Below are positions 1-6,432 of a DNA stretch of 7,101 nt, in pieces. A program made the translations under genes and the position numbers. The stretch comes from Holophagae bacterium (lineage in GTDB: Bacteria; Acidobacteriota; Thermoanaerobaculia; Thermoanaerobaculales; Sulfomarinibacteraceae): positions 1 to 7,101 of the forward strand of contig JAUWTC010000130.1 in the NCBI GenBank assembly GCA_030609785.1, in the 5' to 3' direction. A model generated the notes under the pieces. That model was not told the DNA's origin, made no database searches, and worked only from the letters and a program-made list of their open reading frames with translations. Each line of letters begins with the position of its first letter. Position 1 is the stretch's first letter.

Positions 1-9
1 ATTTCATAA
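1..9 (+). CDS. Possible 3' end of an upstream gene (last codons and TAA only)
   Basis: Read in frame 1 the window opens ATT TCA TAA, so an upstream gene could end here. The TAA overlaps the ribosome binding site of the adaptor gene, a spacing typical of operon junctions. With only two sense codons visible, this is an inference from the junction layout. Nothing can be said about the product. Confidence 0.2.
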   Translation: MS

Positions 10-15
10 GGAGGT
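8..15 (+). promoter_or_regulatory. Ribosome binding site of the adaptor gene
   Basis: AAGGAGGT is a near-perfect Shine-Dalgarno sequence. It lies 9-10 bases before the ATG at 25. An earlier ATG at 17 is too close to it and is in another frame, so the site supports the start at 25. Confidence 0.7.
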
Positions 16-24
16 CATGCCCCA

Positions 25-1221
25 ATGTCGGTTTCGTTTTCGAGGACGGTGCGGGCGCTTCATTCAATGGACTCTCGTTCGCTGATGGCCGGGATTGTCA
101 TCGCATCGGTGGTGTTCGGCCTCTGGTGTTGGTGGTTTGTCGCCGCTGAGGTCCCGGTGTACGAGGTCACCGAGGATGCGTGGATTGAGGCTGTGGACGC
201 GGCCCACCGGACGGCGGCGCCCGTCAGTGGGCGGGTTGTCGAGGCGAACCTGGAAATTGGGCGATGGGTTGAGAAGGGTGATCCCCTGGTTGTATTGTCG
301 GGTCTCCGGGCTGCCCGGCAGCTCTCCCAGGAGATTGAGCGACGAGAAGGCGCCGGGAAGAGGTTGGTTGTCCTCGATTCCATTCGAAAAGTGACGGAAG
401 AAGGAGCGGATGCTGCCCGACTTGGGGATCGCAAAGAACTGGAGGGTGCACGAGCCAACCACCAGGCCGCAGTGGCCGACGGCAGGCTGGCATCCGCCGA
501 AGTGGAACGTGCTCGTCAGCTTCATGGCGAGGGGTTGGTTTCGGACGCCGATCTTGAACGAGCCGGCGCGCGGGTGGCTCAGACGAAGGCGATCGTTCTG
601 TCTTGGGAGGCGGAAATTGTCCATCTCGAATCCGAGATCCGTCGGAACAATAGTGAGCGGTCGAGGGCCTTGGCCGAGATCGACAGCCGGGTAGCGGCTC
701 TCGAGGCTGAAGAGGGGATCGCCGGGCACGGGTCCGCCGAGCTGGCCTCCGGGTTGGAGGAGAGAACCATTAAAGCGCCGATTTCGGGGTGGTTGGGACG
801 GGTGTCGCCGTGCAGGCCAGGATCCGTCTTGATGGCCGGGGACCTGGTAGCAGTGGTGATCCCGGATGGGGACCTCAAGGTCTCTGCCCGTTTTCGAGCC
901 GGGCCGGGCCTTGGGAGGATTGGGTCTGGGCAACATGCCAGGATGCGTCTCGATGCGCTCCCGTGGATGCGGTTCGGTCAGATCGAAGCCGAGGTCGTCA
1001 GGGTCGGTCAGGAAACCGTGGATGGTCTTTTGAGGGTTGAATGTCGGCTCCTGTCAGATCATCACCACGGAGCAGACTTGCAGCACGGGATGCAAGGGAC
1101 CCTTGTGGTTGAGGTCGATCGAATGTCCCCGCTCGAGCTGGTTCTCACCCTGGCCGGAAAACCTCGGGGGCGGCCCGGAGGCGAAAGAACCGCCGCTTTG
1201 GGAAGCGGCGAACGGAGATAG
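25..1221 (+). CDS. HlyD-family periplasmic adaptor (membrane fusion protein) of a peptide exporter
   Basis: Membrane fusion subunit of a type I-like export system. Such proteins are anchored in the inner membrane and bridge the ABC exporter to an outer-membrane channel. The 398-residue product starts with a short cytoplasmic end and one membrane segment (about residues 20-42, rich in V, I, W). A first biotinyl-lipoyl half motif follows at 64-91 (APVSGRVVEANLEIGRWVEK). A long charged heptad-like helical hairpin runs at about 95-245, the second lipoyl half at 247-281 (IKAPISGWLGRV), and a beta-barrel-like region at 282-365. The hairpin, split lipoyl domain and single N-terminal anchor are the standard HlyD order. 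The last ~25 residues are a basic, Gly/Arg-rich tail with no recognisable domain. The next gene begins 4 bp after the stop, so it is the first visible gene of the exporter operon. The ATG at 25 is chosen because of the strong upstream Shine-Dalgarno; M15 or M21 are possible later starts. The family assignment is firm, the cargo is unknown. Confidence 0.9.
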   Translation: MSVSFSRTVRALHSMDSRSLMAGIVIASVVFGLWCWWFVAAEVPVYEVTEDAWIEAVDAAHRTAAPVSGRVVEANLEIGRWVEKGDPLVVLSGLRAARQLSQEIERREGAGKRLVVLDSIRKVTEEGADAARLGDRKELEGARANHQAAVADGRLASAEVERARQLHGEGLVSDADLERAGARVAQTKAIVLSWEAEIVHLESEIRRNNSERSRALAEIDSRVAALEAEEGIAGHGSAELASGLEERTIKAPISGWLGRVSPCRPGSVLMAGDLVAVVIPDGDLKVSARFRAGPGLGRIGSGQHARMRLDALPWMRFGQIEAEVVRVGQETVDGLLRVECRLLSDHHHGADLQHGMQGTLVVEVDRMSPLELVLTLAGKPRGRPGGERTAALGSGERR

Positions 1222-1225
1222 TTGG

Positions 1226-3901
1226 ATGCCTCCTGTTGGGGCCCGTTGGTTTGTGCCGGAGGTTGTCCAGACTTCAGCGATGGACTGCGGACCGGCCTCC
1301 CTCAAGGCGGTTCTCGAAGGTTTTGGCATCCGCGTGAGCTACGGCCGGCTTCGCGAAGCCTGTCAGACCTCGGTTGACGGCACTTCGATCGACACGATCG
1401 AGGACCTGTTTTTGGACCTGGGTTTTGATGCCGAGCAGGTGATGTTGCCGCCAGATCATCTTCTGCTCGATGAAGCCAGGGCCCTGCCGGCGTTGGTCCT
1501 GGTACGGCAACCGAGCGGGGCGGCCCATTTCACGGTTGCGTGGAGGCGGTTCGGGTCACTGATTCAGGTCATGGATCCTGCGGTGGGGAGGCGGTGGGTA
1601 CGACGGTCGGATTTCATTCGGGACCTCTTTGTCCATACACAGCCGGTACCGGCAGCCGATTGGCTGGCATGGGCGGGAAGTGAGGATTTCTTGGCGCCGC
1701 TTCGTCGTCGAATGGGCGACCTCGGTATTCCGCCGTCGGAGGTTCTCCGGATGATCAACAGCGCCTTCCAATCTGGGGGTTGGCGGCCGGTCGCGGCCCT
1801 CGATGCGGCGACCCGGTTCGCTGCAACCCTTGTCGGGTCGAGGGCGGTGCGGCGCGGCCCCGAAAACGCGGCGCTGATCGAAAAGGTTCTCAAGATGGAT
1901 CGAGAGGCGCCTGGCGCCGGCGAGAAAATCGTCCCCAGGTCATTCTGGTCTGTCCAGCCATCCCCAAACGATGACGATGGGGTGGTGTTGCGCGGCGCGG
2001 TGTTGGTGCGAATTCTGGGGAGAAAGGAAGATGCCGAAAACGCGGACTTCGATCACTTACCGCAGGAGGTCAAGGCAGCCCTGGCCGAAGAGCCCGTAAG
2101 ACCCGGTCGGGAGTTGATTCGGCTGATGTTCCGTGAAGGGTTGCTCGCCCCGTCGATGGTCGTCGCAGGCCTGGTGATCGCCGCCGGCTCGGTGGTCTTC
2201 GAAGGCCTACTCTTTCGGGGTCTGATCGACGGTGGCCGGCTGTTAGGCCTCGAAGGACAACGGGCGGTGGCAATTCTCGCACTGATGCTGCTGTTGGTTG
2301 TACGTGCCGGGCTGAAGCTGCCGATTGCAGCCACGGCGCTCCAACTCGGCCGGCGTTTGGAAACCGGGTTGAGAATCGCCTTTTTCGAGAAAGTGCCGCG
2401 GCTTCAAGACCGTTACTTTCGCAGCCGACTGAGGTCGGATATGGCTGAAAGGGCCCATATGGTCCATGCACTCCACGAAATTCCCGCTCTCTGGACCCAG
2501 ATTGCAGAGGCAGGGTTCCTTCTGGTGGCGCTGACCGCCGGGATTATTTGGCTCGATCCCGAGGGTTTCTGGAAGGTCATTGCCATGGCACTGCTTTCGG
2601 TTGTGACTCCGATGGCTGCCCAGGGGCTTCTCGCTGAGCGTGACCTCCGTGTCCGAACTCATGCCGGGGGCCTCACGCGTTTTTCCCTTGACACCCTTCT
2701 TGGTTTGTCCCCAATTCGTTGTCATGGGGCCGAAAGGGCCATCGCCCGCAACCACGAGGCCTTGGTCGTGGACTGGTCGGTGGCTCGTCGTTCGCTCCTC
2801 GGTGCCGGGGTTCTTGCCGAGGCACTGCTTGCCCTGATGGGTTATGGGTTGATGGTGTGGCTGGTGTGGGGGCGCCTCCTCCAAAGGGGCGAGCCCGGAA
2901 CGGTTCTGTTGTTCGTGTATTGGGGGCTGCGTATTCCGGCTCTGGGTATGCACATCGCGGGCCTGGCCCGTCAGTTGCCGGCGAGACGGAATATCTTTTT
3001 GCGACTTCACGAGCTGTTGGTGGCACCCGATGAGGCTGACACAAAGGCCAATTCGGGGGGCCGGCCTGCGACCGGCGCCGACCTCGGGGTTGCCTTTCGA
3101 ATGTCGGATGTTGAGGTTCGTGCCGGCGGCCGGACGCTGCTTGAGGACGTGGAGCTCAGTGTTGAGCCCGGGACCCACATTGCTGTTGTCGGACCTTCCG
3201 GGGCAGGCAAGTCAACCTTGGCGGGGCTGTTGCTCGGGTGGTACAGACCGAGTCGGGGCCAGTTCCAAGTCGACGGAGAACATGTTGACGCAGGGTCCCT
3301 GGCCCGCCTTCGGCAAGCGACAGCTTGGATCGACCCAGAGGTTCGGTTGTGGAACAGAGACCTCCTCGGCAACCTGTGTTATGGGAACCCGGCGCCGAAC
3401 GGTGTTGGAGGTGTCATCAGTGGATGTGGTCTTCTTCCGGTTCTCGAAGATCGGGCTCTCGGATTGAAAACGCCGCTGGGTGAGGGAGGGACGTTGGTTT
3501 CGGGAGGGGAGGGGCAGCGGATTCGGCTTGCCCGCGCGATGCTCAGGAAAGACGTGCGAATGGTCATCCTGGATGAAGCATTCCGTGGCCTCCATCGATC
3601 TGAGCGCCAACGGTTGCTGGCCCAGGCGCGGCAAAGGTGGGAAAAGGCCACGCTTGTCTTCGTGACGCACGACATCACCGAAAGCCTGCAGTTCGACAGA
3701 GTCCTCGTTCTCGAGGAAGGCAGGATTGTCCAGGATGGCCGTCCGGAGGAGTTGGCCGGCTCCAGTGAAGGATCCTTCAGCCGGATGCTGCAGGCCCAGT
3801 GGCGTGCGAACCAACAGCTGCGTGAGGGTCCGGCATGGCGTCGACTCAGCCTTGACGAGAGTGGGCTTTCAGAGAAGGGATGGCGGCCGGATGCGGTGTG
3901 A
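1226..3901 (+). CDS. Peptidase C39-containing ABC exporter (leader-cleaving peptide/bacteriocin transporter)
   Basis: Inner-membrane ABC exporter with its own leader peptidase; members of this class cut a precursor after a double-glycine-type leader and export the core peptide. The 891-residue product has a C39 domain at about 5-150, with Q15 and C21 in QTSAMDCGPASL, H101 in AAHFTVAW and D117 in the following DP, so the catalytic set is complete. Residues ~150-300 are an extra soluble linker of unknown role. About six membrane segments follow (roughly 307-329, 346-370, 423-443, 447-468, 524-550, 558-582), then an ATPase domain at 620-860. This has Walker A GPSGAGKST (656-664), signature VSGGE (758-762), Walker B MVILDE (D783, E784) and H-loop H815. 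The Q-loop position is proline (P704) and the D-loop reads RGLH instead of SALD. The start at 1226 is preferred over the open frame reaching back to 1037: it has GGAG 8 bases upstream, begins just after the adaptor stop, and puts the C39 motif at the normal distance from the N-terminus. The protein is longer than usual for the class (about 700-750) because of the linker. It probably pairs with the next gene product. Confidence 0.92.
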   Translation: MPPVGARWFVPEVVQTSAMDCGPASLKAVLEGFGIRVSYGRLREACQTSVDGTSIDTIEDLFLDLGFDAEQVMLPPDHLLLDEARALPALVLVRQPSGAAHFTVAWRRFGSLIQVMDPAVGRRWVRRSDFIRDLFVHTQPVPAADWLAWAGSEDFLAPLRRRMGDLGIPPSEVLRMINSAFQSGGWRPVAALDAATRFAATLVGSRAVRRGPENAALIEKVLKMDREAPGAGEKIVPRSFWSVQPSPNDDDGVVLRGAVLVRILGRKEDAENADFDHLPQEVKAALAEEPVRPGRELIRLMFREGLLAPSMVVAGLVIAAGSVVFEGLLFRGLIDGGRLLGLEGQRAVAILALMLLLVVRAGLKLPIAATALQLGRRLETGLRIAFFEKVPRLQDRYFRSRLRSDMAERAHMVHALHEIPALWTQIAEAGFLLVALTAGIIWLDPEGFWKVIAMALLSVVTPMAAQGLLAERDLRVRTHAGGLTRFSLDTLLGLSPIRCHGAERAIARNHEALVVDWSVARRSLLGAGVLAEALLALMGYGLMVWLVWGRLLQRGEPGTVLLFVYWGLRIPALGMHIAGLARQLPARRNIFLRLHELLVAPDEADTKANSGGRPATGADLGVAFRMSDVEVRAGGRTLLEDVELSVEPGTHIAVVGPSGAGKSTLAGLLLGWYRPSRGQFQVDGEHVDAGSLARLRQATAWIDPEVRLWNRDLLGNLCYGNPAPNGVGGVISGCGLLPVLEDRALGLKTPLGEGGTLVSGGEGQRIRLARAMLRKDVRMVILDEAFRGLHRSERQRLLAQARQRWEKATLVFVTHDITESLQFDRVLVLEEGRIVQDGRPEELAGSSEGSFSRMLQAQWRANQQLREGPAWRRLSLDESGLSEKGWRPDAV

Positions 3902-6017
3902 GCCGTTGGATCTCGCATGGCCGGAAGAGAGGCTCGGAGAAGGGCTGGAAGCGTTGCTGGGGGCCAGTGGCTTTATGGGGCGTTGCCGACCGGTTAGGTG
4001 CCCTGGCAACGGTGATGATTCGGTCGTCGCGCGGCGTTTGGCGGAGGCGATGCCTTCGAATCTGGAGATCGAAAGTGTGGTGGCCTCTTATGACGAAGTC
4101 GAGGGTCTTCTTGTTCATGGTGGGCCGCTGATTGTTCGCTCCAAGGAGGGGAAGGACGCTGGGTTCCTACTGTTCCTTGGTTCGCGAGGTGGGCATTGCC
4201 GTTTGATCGGGCCGGATCATCGGATTCACCGAGTCAAGGCGGCTGTGATTCGGAGTTTGCTGTGCGCCGGTCTCGAGGCGCCGATCATTAAAGCCTCCTG
4301 CAATCTGTTCACAAGCGACGGATTCTCCGAACGGCGGCGGCGCAGGGCAGAGCACGCCCTCCTCTCGGCTTCACTCCAGGGCGAGAGGATTAGTGGAATC
4401 TGGATGGTGCGGCCTGAGCCGGGCAGTTCCTTCCTTGGCCGCCTTCGTCAACGCGGTGTGCCGGGGCGGCTCGCGGCCATCACCTTGGCCCACATCGGCC
4501 AGTTCGGTTTTGTGGTTGCGTCGTGGTGGTTGATCGGCCGTGGGGTTCTCGGTGGTCACTTCGACCAGGGTTGGCTGACCGCGTGGGCACTGATGCTTCT
4601 CACCCTTGTCCTGCTCCGGGTGAGTACTGTGTGGATGCAGGGAAAGCTGGCGATCGATCTCAGCGAGTTGCTCAAACTGCGCCTTCTGCGTGGGCTGATG
4701 CGTCTTGACCTCGACACAACACGTCATCTCGGGGCAGGTCGCTTCTTGAGTTGGGCGATCGAGTCGGCGGCGGTCCAGGATCTGGTGCTTGAGGGCGCCT
4801 CCCTCGCTCTTCTTGCGATGATTGAAGTGGTTCTCACACTGGGAATTCTCGCAATCGGCGCCGCAGGAATGGCACATGTGGGCGCTTTTGCTCTGTGGTT
4901 CGTCGTGGTATTGGCCCTCGCTTGTGGACTCTACCGGACGAAGGGTCGACAAACCGAAGAGCGACTTTGCATGACCCACGAGTTGACCGAGCGGATGGTC
5001 GGCCACCGGACCCGGCTCGCCCAGCAACGATCCGAAGACTGGCACGAAGGTGAGGACGAGGTGTTGGGCGCCTATCTCCAGGCGTTGAACACGCAGGATC
5101 GTTGGGCGTCATGGATGGAAGTGGTCGGCATTGGGTGGCAGATCGTGGCGGTTACGACATTGCTGCCGGCCTTCGTCATGGGGAACGCCTCTGAGGGGAA
5201 GATAGCCGTGGCGGTCGGCGGCATCATTCTCGGTGAGAGGGCACTCGTCACCTTCGGAAGAGGGATCGGACGCCTCAGTGACGCGATGATCGCGTGGAAA
5301 CAGGTCGGACCGATTTTCGATGCTGCCGCTTCGGGTCCGAACGGAGCCCTTACCCATACTGGGGGTGAAACTCTCAGCCAACTGCCCGAAGAGCCTGCAG
5401 CAGACTCGCCGGTCATTCTGGCCCGAAATCTTTCGTATCAAGGGAAGGGGAGGTTGCATCCGGTTCTGGATCGAGTAGACCTCACCGTCTCTTTAGGGGA
5501 TCGGGTACTTCTCGAGGGTCCTTCGGGAAGCGGGAAGTCCACCCTCGCGGCGTTGCTTGCGGCGCTTCGGGTCCCCGACGGGGGGGTTCTGTTGGTCAAT
5601 GGGATGGATTACGCATCGCGTGGGGCTACGGCATGGGGTCGACAGGTCGCGGTCGCGCCTCAGTTTGGAGAAAATCATCTTTTCTCAGAGACCTTGGCTT
5701 TCAACCTCCTGATGGGGCGGGGTTGGCCACCGGGTGAAGACGATCTTCGCCAGGCGGAAAGCCTGTGCCAGGAACTGGGTTTGGGAGAGCTCCTCGAAAA
5801 GATGCCTTCAGGTATCCACCAAATGGTGGGTGACACCGGCTGGCAGCTGTCGCACGGTGAACGGAGCCGGGTGTTCGTTGCGCGAGCTCTGCTTCAGGGC
5901 CCCGAAATCGTCGTCCTCGACGAGAGTCTGGGGGCCCTGGATCCCGAAAATCGGCTCGCCGTGATGGCGTGTGTTGAGCGGCATGCTGGGACGCTTGTCG
6001 TTATTGCTCATCCGTGA
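3891..6017 (+). CDS. Second ABC exporter subunit with a degenerate C39-like N-terminal domain
   Basis: Membrane/ATPase fusion, 708 residues, likely the heterodimer partner of the preceding C39 exporter. The N-terminal ~150 residues contain a stretch (77-125, GGPLIVRSKEGKDAGFLLFL) that aligns by eye with the C39 region around the partner's catalytic His, but no catalytic Cys or His is present. About six membrane segments follow (roughly 196-216, 229-246, 303-323, 328-347, 411-429, 434-455). The ATPase domain runs from ~508 to the end: Walker A GPSGSGKST (543-551), Q-loop Q591, signature LSHGE (653-657) instead of LSGGQ, Walker B IVVLDE (D677, E678), D-loop GALD, and H707 in the final residues VVIAHP. 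The protein stops just after the H-loop. From memory, homologues in this exporter family also end at IAHP, so I do not call it truncated. The ATG at 3891 overlaps the upstream stop by 11 bp, consistent with translational coupling; a GTG at 3861 is an alternative. The layout resembles the second ABC protein of NHLM-type peptide export sets. Confidence 0.88.
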   Translation: MRCEPLDLAWPEERLGEGLEALLGASGFMGRCRPVRCPGNGDDSVVARRLAEAMPSNLEIESVVASYDEVEGLLVHGGPLIVRSKEGKDAGFLLFLGSRGGHCRLIGPDHRIHRVKAAVIRSLLCAGLEAPIIKASCNLFTSDGFSERRRRRAEHALLSASLQGERISGIWMVRPEPGSSFLGRLRQRGVPGRLAAITLAHIGQFGFVVASWWLIGRGVLGGHFDQGWLTAWALMLLTLVLLRVSTVWMQGKLAIDLSELLKLRLLRGLMRLDLDTTRHLGAGRFLSWAIESAAVQDLVLEGASLALLAMIEVVLTLGILAIGAAGMAHVGAFALWFVVVLALACGLYRTKGRQTEERLCMTHELTERMVGHRTRLAQQRSEDWHEGEDEVLGAYLQALNTQDRWASWMEVVGIGWQIVAVTTLLPAFVMGNASEGKIAVAVGGIILGERALVTFGRGIGRLSDAMIAWKQVGPIFDAAASGPNGALTHTGGETLSQLPEEPAADSPVILARNLSYQGKGRLHPVLDRVDLTVSLGDRVLLEGPSGSGKSTLAALLAALRVPDGGVLLVNGMDYASRGATAWGRQVAVAPQFGENHLFSETLAFNLLMGRGWPPGEDDLRQAESLCQELGLGELLEKMPSGIHQMVGDTGWQLSHGERSRVFVARALLQGPEIVVLDESLGALDPENRLAVMACVERHAGTLVVIAHP

Positions 6018-6129
6018 ATTCCTGTGTGAACAGGGGGATTTGCGGCCCGACTTGATGATCTAGCCCAGGCTGTGGGCATCAGTGTCAGGTCAGGCCTGCC
6101 AGGCAGCTGGGCAGGGTGACGGTGGTGGT

Positions 6130-6160
6130 GTTGAGGGATCCCGGGCCCGACGTGTTTTTC
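6130..6160 (+). terminator. Weak candidate rho-independent terminator after the exporter operon
   Basis: GTTG (6130-6133) plus GG (6135-6136) can pair with CC and CGAC (6146-6151) around a 9-base loop, with one bulged A and one G-T wobble. Three bases later comes TTTTT (6155-6159), followed by another T-rich CCTTTAT. The stem is short and imperfect and lies over 110 bp after the last stop codon, so this is only a candidate. Confidence 0.25.
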
Positions 6161-6327
6161 CTTTATAGGGTGCGGCCACGATTCGTTGTTTGGCAAGCCA
6201 TGACTCGTAGAGGATCATTAATCGTGAGCCGTCAGGGGTTGTGGAGTCGAGATATTGTGATTTGGCCCGGGTAGTGAATGTCTTAAAATCCTCGAAACCA
6301 ACAAAAAATGTATAAAGCCGAAATTCC

Positions 6328-6356
6328 TTGACAAGAACAAAAAGAAGATTTATATA
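6328..6356 (+). promoter_or_regulatory. Sigma-70-like promoter for the secreted-protein gene
   Basis: TTGACA at 6328-6333 is an exact -35 consensus. It is separated by 17 bases, the optimal spacing, from TATATA at 6351-6356, a -10 box matching the consensus at four of six bases. It lies in an A+T-rich island within otherwise G+C-rich DNA. Transcription would start near 6363 and give a leader of about 70 bases before the ATG at 6433. It implies that this gene is expressed independently of the exporter operon. Confidence 0.6.
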
Positions 6357-6376
6357 CCTTGCAGTAAGAATAGGGG

Positions 6377-6397
6377 ATTTCATCTGAGGGATGGAAT
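6377..6397 (+). other. Potential 5' UTR stem-loop
   Basis: ATTTCATC (6377-6384) pairs with GATGGAAT (6390-6397) over eight base pairs, including one G-U wobble, around the 5-base loop TGAGG. It falls about 14 bases after the predicted transcription start and ends well before the ribosome binding site, so it would not hide the start codon. A role in mRNA stability is possible but unproven. Confidence 0.3.
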
Positions 6398-6420
6398 GAC
6401 AATTCACGTTTCCTTTCGTT

Positions 6421-6426
6421 ACGGAG
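6421..6426 (+). promoter_or_regulatory. Ribosome binding site of the secreted-protein gene
   Basis: ACGGAG lies 6 bases before the ATG at 6433. It selects this ATG over the out-of-frame ATG at 6428, which is only one base away from the site. Confidence 0.55.
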
Positions 6427-6432
6427 TATGAT

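Larger units (their letters stand above)
6018..6432. other. Gene-free stretch between the exporter operon and the secreted-protein gene
   Basis: I see no convincing gene in these 415 bp. The first ~265 bp are G+C-rich. They contain small potential hairpins: one at 6063-6077 (GCCCA / TGGGC, extendable with TGAT / ATCA to 6056-6081) and one at about 6095-6116 (CCTGCC / GGCAGG). Nested palindromes lie around 6135-6149. None of the first two is followed by a T run. From about 6280 the composition turns sharply A+T-rich, where the promoter and leader of the next gene lie. Short open frames on both strands were judged to be chance (see rejected items). Confidence 0.6.

Noticed and set aside
64..936. 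290-codon open frame on the minus strand
   Set aside because: It is antisense to the adaptor gene, with no domain and Pro/Arg/Gly-rich shadow composition.
1037..1225. N-terminal extension of the C39 exporter frame upstream of 1226
   Set aside because: It lies wholly inside the adaptor gene in another frame, shows no domain, and would displace the C39 motif from its usual near-N-terminal place. The ATG at 1226 has a good ribosome binding site.
2243..3178. 311-codon open frame on the minus strand
   Set aside because: It is antisense to the membrane and ATPase regions of the C39 exporter, has no recognisable motif, and its His/Gln/Pro/Arg-rich composition is typical of a shadow frame in G+C-rich DNA.
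3726..3890. Open frame upstream of the second ABC subunit's ATG
   Set aside because: It overlaps the conserved C-terminal ATPase part of the C39 exporter and reads as low-complexity Arg/Ser-rich shadow sequence.
5990..6060. Frameshifted pseudogene end of the second ABC subunit
   Set aside because: Neither alternative frame after 6010 gives the expected continuation of an ABC ATPase domain, all upstream motifs are intact, and ending at IAHP appears (from memory) normal for this family.
6117..6272. Possible small + strand ORF beginning GTG ACG GTG GTG and ending at TAG before the A+T-rich island
   Set aside because: About 50 codons with no proper ribosome binding site, no double-glycine leader, no signal peptide and no family resemblance. 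It does not look like a precursor peptide.
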